DNA of 64,000 bases from positions 17,892,001 to 17,956,000 of the forward strand of contig JAPTOF010000005.1 of NCBI GenBank assembly GCA_028554755.1, in the 5' to 3' direction. The notes beneath the pieces were generated by a model. That model was not told where the DNA came from, made no database searches, and saw only the letters and a list, made by a program, of their open reading frames with translations. The DNA is from Cordia subcordata. Lineage: Eukaryota; Streptophyta; Magnoliopsida; Boraginales; Cordiaceae. The translations under genes were made by a program, and so were the position numbers. Of the stretch, positions 46,082 through 58,529 are shown in pieces (position 1 is the first letter of the stretch; each line of letters opens with the position of its first letter).

Positions 46082-49000
46082 CAGCCCTCCACACAATCTT
46101 GGTCTATTTTCCTTTTAGTAAATTATTGCGGACCCCATCTTGTACGTAACAAGAGTTTTCGTACACCAAACAGTCTTTTTTTTATAAAACAAATTACTGG
46201 TTAATTTGGTTTTCTTAACTAGATTTTGATGTGGGTTTTTCACAGTTTTGTCAACTTGCTTTGGGTGAATCTGGAAAGTGCACAAGAAAACCTATCTAGT
46301 GAAAAAGAAACGGGGGGGGAGGGTGGGTTGCCCTATGTGGTTTAGTGAAAACAGGTGGTATGTTAAGGATGCGTTGTCGAGTAATGGTTGGATGAAGTAA
46401 CTATGTATTCGTTATGTCTGTTGTATAAGGAAGTGTTACAGTTTTCAATGTGAGTGTCCGTACGACAAATTCGTGTTTAGATTTCAGAATGGTACGGACT
46501 TGGATTATGTGTTGATGTGTGTCTTTTCGTACTCCTGTTTCATGGCGTTGTCATGCAAACCCCTCATTATGACTTGGTTTACTATAATTAATAATAATAA
46601 TTAAAAAAAATCTAAGAGTTTGGGGTAAATTATTCCTATATTTCTTTTCCAAAAAGAATTATATTATAAGCTACAGAGAAATTTGATCCTTTGTTTTTAA
46701 ATAAAATTCAAAAAAATTGAGTGTGTCATGTGAAATGTTTCGAACCACTTACTTCACAAAATTCTACAAAAAAAATTTGTGTTTTTTAATCCTTCTGTTT
46801 CAAACTAACAACGTTAATTTATTAATGGATAAGTTCAAGTAGGTTTAAAAAATTTGGTAATAATACCAAGATGTCCTATGCGATATATGAAACTATTACG
46901 CTGCCCCCTCTGCCACAAAAGAAAAGCTCGAAAAAGAAATCCTTGTGTTCTCTAAAAAAGTTTGGTAATAACACCAAGAAAAAGGTTAAAATCTTAAAAA
47001 ATTGCAGTTCAAGTGCATGTCATCCAAAATTGACGGAAAATTAAACAAAGGGAGTACGTATTATATACCTTTATGAGAGAGAATTTTTGAAGTTTTTGTC
47101 ACACAAGGGGTGGCATAATACTTTTATAAACTTACAAGGAGATTTTGTGAATTTGACCTCTTTAATTTCTTAATCAGAAGAAATCAGGTTAACAAGCCAA
47201 TATTTTATTTGGGAAATTGCCAAAATCTAATCTGGAAATTACACATTGTAGTTCCATAAATGTCCATGCATGTATATATATGTGTTGTAATTGTTTCTTT
47301 TCTTTTTGGCTTCACACAAACTATCCAGGTCAAAAAGTAAATCAGTCATAATTGGATTTTTTTAGGTGGAAAAATGAGCATATTTTATTTGAACACTTCT
47401 TTAATTATTTATTATTTGGCTTTAAACTTCAAAAGCCATACGGCCTCTCACTCTTGCTTGCTTGTTGAATTATAAATCTGAATTATATTTGATTTATTAG
47501 TATGAACCGTATCCTTTCTACTTTATAACTAAAACAAATTAAAAGAAAAAAGAAAAAGAAAAGGAGCAAAACGGAAGCATGACACAGAAAGCAATTGCCC
47601 TATGAACAATAGTGGAGAAGAAAAATATTTCCATGTAAAAGATTGGCTTGATATATATCCAATATGCTCGTCCTTTTATTGTGAAGGTAAAATTTCATTT
47701 ATTTATTTTTTTTTTTGCTAAGAAGGTAAAATTTCATTTGACTTGTAGTAGTAGGCGATTTTTTTTTTTACTTGTCATCCTATATAATTTGTTCTCAATT
47801 TACCAATCATATTTGTTGTGGTTTAATTCCTTCAAAAATCTCATCGTTTTTCCAATCCGTCCACAGTTATTAAGGAAACCCTTTCAATGCAAAATCAAAG
47901 GCCTGAAAATTCATGTATAAGAAAAACTTAATTATGTTAATATTTTTAGTATTGGATTTCATTTTTCTTCCTTCCAAAATAATTTTCACTCTCATTTGTA
48001 CATAATCTAATTTACCAGCCAAGAAAATAACATAGCAATGTTAATGCGGATACGGTATTTGAGCTGGTATCAATGGTTCACACTAAAAACTCTGGATACT
48101 CTTGTAATGTTATATATAATATTATGTATTACCTTAATTAATTAATATTTAAGCACTTCCAAAATGATCTAAATATATGTTATTTTCTACTATAAATTAT
48201 TTACAAATCTTTAATGATCAAGTTATAATCAAAGGTATATATGCATATATATATATATATATATATATGTTACCTACCCTTACAGGTGAGATTAATGAGA
48301 AAATTAATATTTATCAACAGTGACAACTTAACATCCTGGGAAAGGAAGTGATGAGAATTTATACATCCTCTTCGTTGTGCGGCTGCAAGCTATTTAGGAA
48401 ATTACATTACAACTGATAAATATCTCGTTTTGGCTCAAGGTTTTATTCTCGCACTTTACCATTACATTTCAATCATTTATTTCACTCAAAAAAAACTAAA
48501 ATTTTACTTTCTCTCCATGATTTGAAATTTAAAAGCCGAAATGATTGGTTGAGATTTGTTGTTCAAATGTTAAGACAAGTATTAGAATTGGTTTTGAAAT
48601 TACTATGCTGTGTAAGAGAAAATATATAAATGACAATTAGGAGGCAAAAGAAAAGATTCCACTAGGAAATAGCATGGCCTCACTTTGTAGTATCAAATTA
48701 ATGATTATTCTCTACTTTTAGAAACCTATACAATAGCTTGTAACTATATCGGTATAAATTTTAACCAATTATATAAACCGCAAAAACAACGTTAATTAGT
48801 TAAGTAGTTTTGCTGTTAAGTATGAGAGTATGTATGAATTTTTACAACTGGAAGCCACATCATTGCCTTAGGGCTTGTTTGGATTGGCTTTTTTTCAAGA
48901 AAAAGTATTTTTTTCTGAAAAAATTATATTAAATTTACAATAACTATTTAATTTGACTTTCAAAAAAATTGAAACTCTGGAAAAAAAACTCAAATACAGT

Positions 49001-49977
49001 TTTTTTTAGAAGCCAGAATTTTCAGATTCTCAAAAAAAGCTGTTTGTCGAAAGTTGTTAAAAAAAAACTTTTGAAAAATACCAATCGAAACGGGCCTTTA
49101 GTATCACTCATTGTTTGCCCAATTAAAAAAAAAAGAAGAAAATTTTCAATCATTTAAAAAAGATGGATATAGTCAACATTTAAAAGAAATGACTAGACAG
49201 AATCATAGTTTAAAGTTATTATATATCTTATCATGCAGTTTAGTTAGGGATCAAGTAATAATTGTGATAAAAAGGCACAGCTTTAAACTTACGATCCTTT
49301 GAAAGGTGAATATAAGATCCTTGTTGATCAGTGAAGGCTAGAAATATATCATTTAATATTTATAATATTTAAAATTTTTTCAGTGAGAGTTGATTGATTT
49401 TTCAGTTTCAAAAGACTTTAAAATACGCATATTCTAAAAAGAATTAATTACACTAAGCAAGAATATCCCTTGGATTGGTGTGTCTTGAAACAAATTCACC
49501 AACAAATCAAGCTAATTACCAAATCAATTGGGGGTTATTTTAATTATACTCACAATCAACAAAGGTTACAATCTCTCCTCATATTTACGTTAATTTTGGA
49601 CCATTCTGAAAATGACAAAGTAAAATATATTTTGCTCAGAAGATATATATAAATGAAGTTCCACCAATCAAAACATTAGCATCAGTAGTTTATTGAAAAT
49701 ACTTACATAAATGATCAAGTATATAGTATGACAGATCTACATGCGCATAAATAGTGATGCGAAAGTATGGTCTCATGCCTTCTTTTCGCTTGTAAAGTTT
49801 TTTTTTTTTTTAATCAATAAAAGCTCCGGAAAGAAGTCCCTCCCCTTCTCAAAAAAAAGAAAGAAAACAATTAGAAGTTACAAGCTATAAATAATCATTA
49901 GCATGACAGAAATTAAATCGTCTCGCATATTGATTAGGCAATGCGATTTTATTTGCCGTACAATCAGCTCAGAAAAA
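46082..49977. other. SEP-AP1 intergenic region (AP1-like promoter)
   Basis: About 3.9 kb separate the SEP stop from the AP1-like TATA-like box. The sequence is AT-rich with no supported gene. It includes a MITE at 48871-49097, a (TA)n run near 48242-48270 and a short poly(T)/GGAAAGAAGTCCCTCC repeat near 49800-49867 that recurs near 54815-54880. Confidence 0.6.
48871..49097. mobile_element. Tourist-type MITE between the MADS genes
   Basis: It is 227 bp and starts GGGCTTGTTTGGATTGGC. The right end, on the complement, begins AGGCCCGTTTCGATTGG. TTA lies on both sides (48868-48870 and 49098-49100). It is about 2.9 kb upstream of the AP1-like ATG. Confidence 0.8.
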
Positions 49978-52900
49978 TTAAAGCATCCATCCGGGTAGCA
50001 TTCCGCTAACATTTTGTGTTGGTGGTCTAACGTTGTTCGGAACCATTGGCTGCTTGCTGCTGTAAAGCGTTGAAAAGCAAGGAAAATTTTAAGCACATTC
50101 AAGTTAAACAACCCCAGTGACAGAAAGAAGAGAAACGGTTTGAAAGATTATATAATGTTACGAGAAAAAAGTTAAGTACTGATGTAATTATAATGACATA
50201 ATTCGGATTATTACATATTAAAATTTTATATTATTCGGACTCTTCAATGCAGGTGCATTACCCGTATCAACACTCTAATACTTGAATTCTAACTTTCCAA
50301 TATGTATTGAAGAGTATTGGGAACTGGATACTGAAAATCCTTTTCTAAATTTTTTCCCCTTATCCTCGCTCTTTATTTTTTTTTTTTATTTCTCAGGGTA
50401 AATGGCACATTTTTTCTTTATAGTTTATCACAAGTGTAAGTTTCCTTCTTATAGTTTTAAAATAGACACAAAACTCTCATATGCTTTTCAAAACTAGAGT
50501 AAATCACCCTGTTGGTAATTTCACTAGTTTTTTCTAACAAAAGAAGTAAAATGTCTAATAATATATATATTTTTTTACAACAAGGAAAAATCTAATTGGC
50601 GAGCCCGACTATCGGTACACCCACCAACAGAACATGACCACTAACTAGCAAATCTCAAGAATACAATACGCCCTCTATATTATGCACCAATTAAGTCAAG
50701 GGCATTCAACTCAAGGCGTGATATTGGATTCAAACCCGGATCATGAGTTGTGTCCGTCTCCAACTCTTATCGCTGGGACACCTTTAGGAGACAAAATGTC
50801 TAATATTTCTTTCAAAACAAGGGTACCATGCACTAGTAAGAAAAATGTAAGGGTTAACATGTACTTATGGTAAGGGAGATGGAGATTAGATCTAATTTAT
50901 CTCCCCATTTTATGTAAGAAAAAAATGTATCTTTATCCATTTACATTACGTTGACAAGTTAAATATAACAAAAAAAACCTAACTAAAGGATTAAAAGTGC
51001 TTCTGTTTTAGAAAACACAAGGAAGTTTCTCACCTAAAACTATAAAGACCTAAAGTACATTTATGAAAAAAACATATGGAAGACAGGTCAGGTGCTATCT
51101 ATCCTTATTCTTATCTCTTTTCCTTTCACGTCTCTTTTTTAATTTGTCATACAAGTTTAAAATTTAGATAAGATAATTAAGATTTTAGGGGAACCTCTGT
51201 CCCCATATCCATGTACCTTAAAACTGAGACATTTATTAACCAAGTCTTAAGAGTCCTAAACTTTGATAATTTCTGTGTTCGACAGCTAAAATTTGTGTCC
51301 ATATACGAGTCCAAGTAACATAATTGGAATCAAATAATTTCATCATTTCTTTATGCTATCCATCTCTTGCACAATATTATAAAGTTATATAAAAAAAGAA
51401 AACATATAAGAAATTAATATGGTCAGAACCTGCTTGGATAATGACTTTGCAAAGCGTTGTGATATTCCAGAGGCTCGTGAAACCCCACAGCTTGAGCCGG
51501 ACGTTGACGTCTATATGCTACATTGTGATCTCTAGATTCCAATGATGTTTGAAATGCTGCATTGGATTCTTCCAACTGCCACAGCTTACAATTTTAATAA
51601 ATAGAACTTACATGAATATTTGTCTCAAAAAAGTAGGACATTCCTAGTTTTCTATTTAAATATTGCCTGAATGCGTTTGCTTAGTTGTGTTTGCGTGTAG
51701 TTTTTTGGGTACCATATACATGTTGTATACAAGAAAAGGGGTAACTTATTATGGGTTCTGCGATGCACAAATTTTCTCATAATTTCTTTATAGTTATTGA
51801 ATATAAACACACGGCTTCCTCCATCTTAAACTTTATCTCTTTTAACAAATTGTTGACTAAAATAATAAATTGATGACTACAAGACGGTTTGATGTACTTT
51901 TACAGGATTATATGGAGGCATTTGTTTATATTTTCAATTAATCCTTTAAAAATGATAATTTTTTGAATGGAAGCATATATGCTTATTTTCAACAACTATA
52001 AAAGGATTATGAGGGGTCGAGGGATACGACGTACTTTTAGAGGTTCACACGAAGATCTAAAACAATTTATCCAAAAAAAAAAAAGAATATTTTACTCAGA
52101 TAATTGGTACCTTGCTTCTCAAAGCCTCATTGGCTTCCATAAGAGTTTTTTCCTACACAAGCATCAGTAAGTCAAACAAAATACATGCATGATCATCTGA
52201 CATGAATCCTTTAGTTATGTAGAAGTAATAGTGACCTTTTGTTGAAGATCAGAAATTTGATCAAGCATAAACCGTGTCTGGAAACAGTAGAAACAGCAAC
52301 GTTAGATATCAAATAAACAAAAATTAAAATACTGTTCCATTAAGTGAAGTCCGTTAAAGATTTGGCAACAATATTAGCTCGACAAGTATGGATCATCTCA
52401 CCTTAACATTAGCTATTTTAACAATTCTCCTTCATCTTGTCGATCACTTCCAATTTTTTGTCAAATCATATCATTTTTAGGCCAGATATCATAACAATAC
52501 AAAACAAACAAGCCAAGACATGTCATTGGACGACTTTGTCATCTGAAAATTTAAATTCTGAAACGAATATTATATTTTCTTCATCTATTATCTTCATCAT
52601 GTCCCTTTTTAAAGGCCACGTACTTTTTTCCTCGAACTTAATAATCTAAAAATATTTATTTTAAATGGATAACAGAAGATCTGAGCTCAAGACTTCAAAT
52701 AAAATAAATAGTTTAATGAGCCAAACATTCCCTCCAGATAGCCAATTAATTCACCATCTTTCCTTAGAGGAATTAATTAATGCTATTTGATTATTTTTGT
52801 ATTCTAAATTTGTCAAACAAAAACCAAATAAATGAATTTGAATATCAGGATTTGTGAAGCAATTAATTGAAATTAACATACTAATAATACCATTATGATC

Positions 52901-55887
52901 TACTCAAAAATATATATAGTTTTCGGCACGTACTTTTCTTGATCTTATTTGCTTCACAGATGCATCAACTTGTCGTTCCAGCTGATCAAGCTCTTTGATT
53001 CCCAATTGTCCCAAGTCTTCCCCAAGAATATGCCTGAAGAAAATTCCAACTCCAATTGTATTTGTATCTCACTAAGCGTACTACTCATTTCAAATATTAA
53101 TACTTGTATGCTTAACAAAATACTACTGCTATTCTAAGTGAGTATTGTAGGTCCTTGAACTATGACATGTGAAACACTTTGATCTCTAAATTATCAAAGT
53201 GTATATTTTAGTTATTAATTATTAGATACTTTTAGCTCTTTTTGTCATTTTTGTCCAAAAACTAGTTTCCATCCAAACACTAATGTTAATCACACAATCA
53301 TGAGACATCAATAGCTCATAGGACTAACGGTGAGATTAGTTTTTGGTAGAAAACAGCTGAAACAACCAATAGTATATAACGATTAACAGTATGATGACTA
53401 AAAAACTCACTTTAATAGTTCAGGTACTAAAATATATTGCATGACATAGTTTAAGAACTTATTTTTCAATTATATGTCACTAATTTTGCTTATGCGCATC
53501 GGAACTATTAAAATGACTCGTGATGACACGTAATATTCAGATATTCACCTTTGCGATTGCTGCAGGATCTCGACTCTTGCTTTTAACTTCAAATATTCCT
53601 GGTAACTGTTCTGCTTTTTAAAGCAGAAAAGCATGCAAGAAGAAAGAGTACATCGGAAAAATGGTCAATGGTCAATGGTCAATGGTCATGGTGGTTCCTC
53701 CATACATAGTAAACATCTATAGGAGTATGATATTTGTCCAAAAGCTTTGCTCATCATACAACATACCATAAGTATGTAAGACCCTACTGTGATTGGCCTT
53801 TGTATCGGGAAAAACTTTTGTATAAAAGAACCAGCACATTTTTTTTGGTAATAAGTATTTAATCTGGATTAAATTTCCAGAAACGATAAACTCTAAAAGA
53901 AGTTGGGTTTTTTTTTTAAGAAATCAGAAGTCAAAAGAAGAACATTTTTCCAAAAAAAAAAAGTCAATTTAAACAAATCCTAAAACAAATTAAAACAAAT
54001 GAAGCTACCTGAGGGTCCATGGCAAGTTGGCTAGCTTCAAGTGCACCATAGCTGCATCTGTGATACCTTTCCAGTGTCTTGGTCATACTGCAAGCGAGAC
54101 ATTTGAAGGCAAATGATGATGACACTCGAGGAATCCATATGAAATTTGTTTTGTTTCCTTTTCAGGTTATGTAAATTGCATAATAATTCTTTTTTGCCCT
54201 CAATATACTCAAGACTATACCACCCACCATTGTTATTCTTGCTAAACCTAGCAATGCCTACAAGTTGTTTTAGCAACTGAATTACCAAACTCAATTAGTC
54301 TTTTGTTGCCCTGTTCGAGCTAGTTTGAGGTGGGTTTTTTGAATATATTTGAGATATAATATAATTATTTTTTTCCTACACAAATTAGGCTTGATTTAAG
54401 GAATTATTATATATAGACTAGTTTCTTGTTGTTTTCTAAAACTATTTTCCTTATTATACTAGGTTTTTTCTTTGTCTAGTTTAGTAATCAAGTTGAATAA
54501 TTAATTTCTCATACCAGGGTGCACCTCAATGATCTCCAAATATCTCTAACTATAAGAAATTAATTGAAGCAAAAAGATATTACATCCAAACATTTTTGTT
54601 TCTGATAATCCTAATTAAAATGTCATTATCTAGCAACTTCCTCATAATATGCTTTAGCAATTATGAAGTGAGCTTATAAGTTTAATTTCTCAATAAAATG
54701 AGATTAACATTTGTGAACAAGATAGAGAAATAGTTTTATCTATCAACCACATATCTTAGGAGTAGAATGGAGGTAAGGTGTGGTTCCCCTCTATAGTATA
54801 ATTTTTATATTTAGTGGCAATAAAACTCCGGGGAGAAGTCCCTCCCTTTTTTTTCAAAAAAAAGAAAGAAAAAAAAAGATAGAGAAATATTTGTGCTAGT
54901 TTCTAAGAACATGAAAATCTTTCATGGAAATATGCAAAACAAGTGTAGTGAAACGGATCACTTGCTAGTTATGCCTAAAACAAGGCAGAAGCAATAACCA
55001 CTAATTATTTTTGCTAATCGATCAACCGACGCAAGATGTGAAAGCTTAATTAGAGCCAGAAAAAGCAGGCTTTCCCTTTTTGTGCTAAGAGCTGCATAAA
55101 TGCTAAATTACATACAAGAGTTCACTTCCATATTATCCAATTCTTTAACAAAAATTAAGAGTAATTTTCTACTTCTCTTGAGCAAACATATTCAGGTTAA
55201 TGACTTAAAAGCTGTAGGATACGTCAGTTTTTACCAGATGCAGATTATAAAGAACTTAAGCTGCAATCAAGAAGTTCTCTTTCTTCATACTAGTATAGTT
55301 TATTTCTTCATTAGTTAAGTACACTGACAAAGTAGTTCTCTTCTGATGGCTCAGATCTCACCCTGTTAGATAGGACATAAAGACCTAGATTCAACAAAAT
55401 CTTATATGTTAAAAATTTAAAAGCCACACTAGAATTAATTAGTGAAGAAACACAAATGTATATTACAGTATGGTACATCATCAATTACCTTTACAAAAAG
55501 CAAACAAAGATGTGCTAGCTAACCCTTATCTTTACCCTCTTATCTTTCCTACCCTTCTGATCATAAAACATCAAGAAATGCAAAACCCACAAAATTATTT
55601 TACAAATTAATGTGCATATACACATGCACTATTATTTTTTTTATTTTTTTTGGTTTATGGGGGTTAGGTGTAGGGTTGATGAGGATAATGGGATCTTATT
55701 ACCTTGAACTGCTGCAGAACTCAAAAAGCTTGCCAAGGCTGGAGAAGATGATGAGAGCAACCTCAGCATCGCAAAGAACAGAAAGCTCACAGGCCTTCTT
55801 AAGCAGCCCATTTCTTCTCTTCGCAAAGGTCACCTGTCTGTTTATCTTGTTCTCAATTCTCTTCAGCTCAACCTTACCTCTTACCAT
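49978..55887 (-). CDS. SEPALLATA-type MADS-box transcription factor
   Basis: It has eight exons on the minus strand: 55703-55887, 54009-54087, 53549-53610, 52934-53033, 52236-52277, 52111-52152, 51430-51575 and 49978-50059. All are GT-AG; the total is 738 nt and 245 residues. The MADS domain is residues 1-60 ([20 protein letters not shown]). The K domain has [20 protein letters not shown] and [20 protein letters not shown]. The end is SGMLPGWML, a SEP-type terminal motif. SEP proteins bridge other MADS factors into tetramers that specify floral organs and, in some fruits, ripening. Three MADS-domain residues are unusual (Val2, Cys33, Leu51). Exon 8 has a tandem acceptor, so Ser-Ser or Ser before KQPM is possible. 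Lying head to tail with an AP1-type gene points to the SEP1/2/4 (LOFSEP) side rather than SEP3. Confidence 0.94.
54815..54880. repeat. Short dispersed repeat shared with 49800-49867
   Basis: Both copies contain CAATAAAA(G)CTCCGG followed by GAAGTCCCTCCC and an AAAAAAAGAAAGAAAA tail. One is in SEP intron 1 and the other 110 bp past the SEP stop. The A-rich tail suggests short retroposon 3' ends; the family is unknown. Confidence 0.5.
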
Positions 55888-56465
55888 ATTATATTATTGT
55901 TATTATTATAATATATGTTGTGTGTGTTTTAACTTTTTCGTAGATTCTTGAATGCTGCAGCAGCAAGTTTAGTCTGCAAGAAGGGAAAATCCAAAGAGAA
56001 TGGAAGTTTTTTGTAACTTTTTCTGCTCCACTTGCTCTCTTCTTTTAGGGTAGTAGTTTTCTTTCTTAGTGGGGCAGGTCTAAGGTTTCCTTTTGTTCAC
56101 AGCATTACCTATTTTCCTGAAACATTCACATGTACATATATACACACACAAATACATATATATGTGCGGAAATAAAATAATAAATAAATAAATAAATAAA
56201 TAATCCCATAAAAATTTATGCTTGCGAAAGACATGAAAAATGAAAATAGGGAGAGGGAGAGAGTGAGAGAGAGACAGAAATGAGGCTTTCCATTTTTGTT
56301 TCCTTTTAGTTCGATCTTTTTTCCCTTTTTTTTCTTTTTTTTGCTTTTGGAAAATGAGCATTTATATGTCTCGTATAAACTCTAACTTTCTCTCATTTTT
56401 TATCCTATTAATCGTAGAATGACTTTCTGTTATTTTTTATCCTATTAATTTTTTTTTGAAGATAA
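55888..56465 (-). promoter_or_regulatory. SEP-like gene leader and proximal promoter
   Basis: Directly upstream of the ATG is a TAATAATAACAATAATAT leader. Further upstream are CT/GA-rich tracts (near 56248-56280) and an (AAAT)n run near 56180-56203. No TATA box could be assigned with confidence. Confidence 0.35.
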
Positions 56466-56609
56466 GAAATGTACAATCTGAACTTACGTTTTACATTTAA
56501 AAGCATTAGTCCATCATTCATCCCTTTTTTTCATTAGAAATGTACAGTCTGAACTTACCGTTTTACATTTAAAAGCATTGATCCATCATTCATCCCTTTC
56601 TTTCATTCA
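56466..56609. repeat. 72-bp tandem duplication upstream of the SEP-like gene
   Basis: Two adjacent copies share AGAAATGTACA(A/G)TCTGAAC, TTTTACATTTAAAAGCATT and CCATCATTCATCCCTTT. They differ at a few positions. They lie about 0.6-0.7 kb upstream of the ATG and could duplicate any promoter element they contain. Confidence 0.8.
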
Positions 56610-58499
56610 AATAAGAAAACTTCAACTTAATTAAATCTTTCAATTCTTTGTTCAAAATATTTGAATGCCTTATTTTGCGACGACGTAAAACAGTGTTCGG
56701 AGTAGTTTTTTGGTGTTTAGTTATTATTGTCTGGTAAAATAGTATTTTACATAATATTTGAGTTAGCTTTTAGTTCCAAACTAAAGAAAAGAGGTAGCTT
56801 TAGTCACTCATGTAGCTTTTATGAAATGTTAAAATTATTCACCTTTCATGCAATATCTAGCTGTTGGTTTCTTTTTTTCTTATTTTACACTTATCTTAGT
56901 TATTTTTAATTTCTTGTACTATCATTTCTTTTCTCTATCCTATTTTTAATTCTTAACTTTTCTATAATGTCATTATGTGTAATTTTTATTTTCTCTATCC
57001 TATTCTTAATGGAATTTTTCTTTTTTTTTCTCTATTACGTTCCTCTACTAAAAAAATATATTTTACTATACTTAAATAATCAATTATTATTAAATAATAA
57101 TATACCATATTCCAATTGGAAGAAGAAAATGATGAAGAAGAAGAAGAAGAAGAAGATGTTGATGATAACAACAATAACAATGTACTATTTTTCAAAAAAA
57201 AAAAGAGAGGTAACATTCTGAAATTTATTACGAAATAAAAAATAAGTACATATAAAAGGGGAATGTTGGCATGGAAGGTTGACATACCAACTTTCATACA
57301 AAAAATAATAATAATGCTAATGAAGATGCAAATGCAACAACACCTTATCTAAAAGTTTAAGCTTGTAGAGAAGATATTGGTTTATTTATTTATTATGTTA
57401 ATAGTTTGAATAAGGCAGTTATCAATTACTTAAATAACTATCAGTTGCCTAAACAACTACCAGCTATCTAAATAGTTGAAACATTGCCAAAATCATGCAC
57501 ATTCTTGGGGAAAAGCTTTTCAGTCGAACGCGTGCACATTTCACGTTTATGTATCATGTTTAGCTAATTTCTCATTTATATAAGATGTTTATTTTGAAAA
57601 GTACTAGTAGTACTTAGTAGATAACTTTTATTTTCATAATGCTTTCAATAAGTGGTATCTATTTTCAAATATTTTTAATAAATATTATTTGATTAAGAAT
57701 TTTTTCAATAGGTCAAACTTTTAAATATTTGTTAACAATTAATATGAATTTTGACAACAAATATTTATCTTTAGAATTAAACCATTCAAATTACGTAATT
57801 ATGTACTAAATATACTACCAAAAATTATATAAAAATTAATGCGACATTACACTATAATAACCAAACATGTCTTATAATTTAAATTACTAGATAATGTAAT
57901 TGCTATCCCACTAATAACATTGTCTAATAATTGTATTGTGGTAACAACCCTTAGTGAGTTAGGTTCAGTTAAGATTAACTGTGAGATTTCAACAAGTGCT
58001 TGCAGTAGAACTTTGTCAAAAGTTTGCCCACATATTTCAAAATTATGAAGTATTATTCTTAGGAAAGAAGAAAAAAAAAAAAACCATTTCTGACATAATG
58101 TAAAAATAACTTTTCAAAAGCCTTTTTCAAAAAGTTACAATTTGGTGATTGTGGTTTTCAAACTTTTTTAACTTTGGGTTTTGTATAAAAACACTTTCGA
58201 AATTTGTTAAACATGTTAGCTTTAATTTTTAAATTCACATACAGCACTTTTGAATGTCTAAAAGTTCATTCAAATCGACTCTTAATGTCTTCCAAAAACT
58301 GGCAGTCAACTCCTACTCCATCACACATCAAGAATATGTCAATCATTATTCAATTTTTTTTTTTTTTGTTAAACTTCCACCCTTATAAAGAGAGGAATAT
58401 TTTTTATATATTCATCTTGAGTTGTGTACATTAACTGTATTTATAATACAAGAATGCATGGATATACACAGGAGATAAGATAAGAAATGTACAACAACA
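56610..58499. other. Intergenic, simple repeats and a degenerate MITE
   Basis: A (GAA)n-like run lies near 57120-57155. A degraded family-1 MITE-like stretch is near 58070-58275 (ACTTTTGAATGTC, TCAAATCGACTC). No gene was supported. Confidence 0.45.
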
Positions 58500-58529
58500 A
58501 ATTGAAATTTGAAAAATTATTTATCCTTA

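Noticed and set aside
48001..48300. tRNA or other small RNA gene between the MADS genes
   Set aside because: No cloverleaf-forming segment with proper box A and box B spacing was seen.
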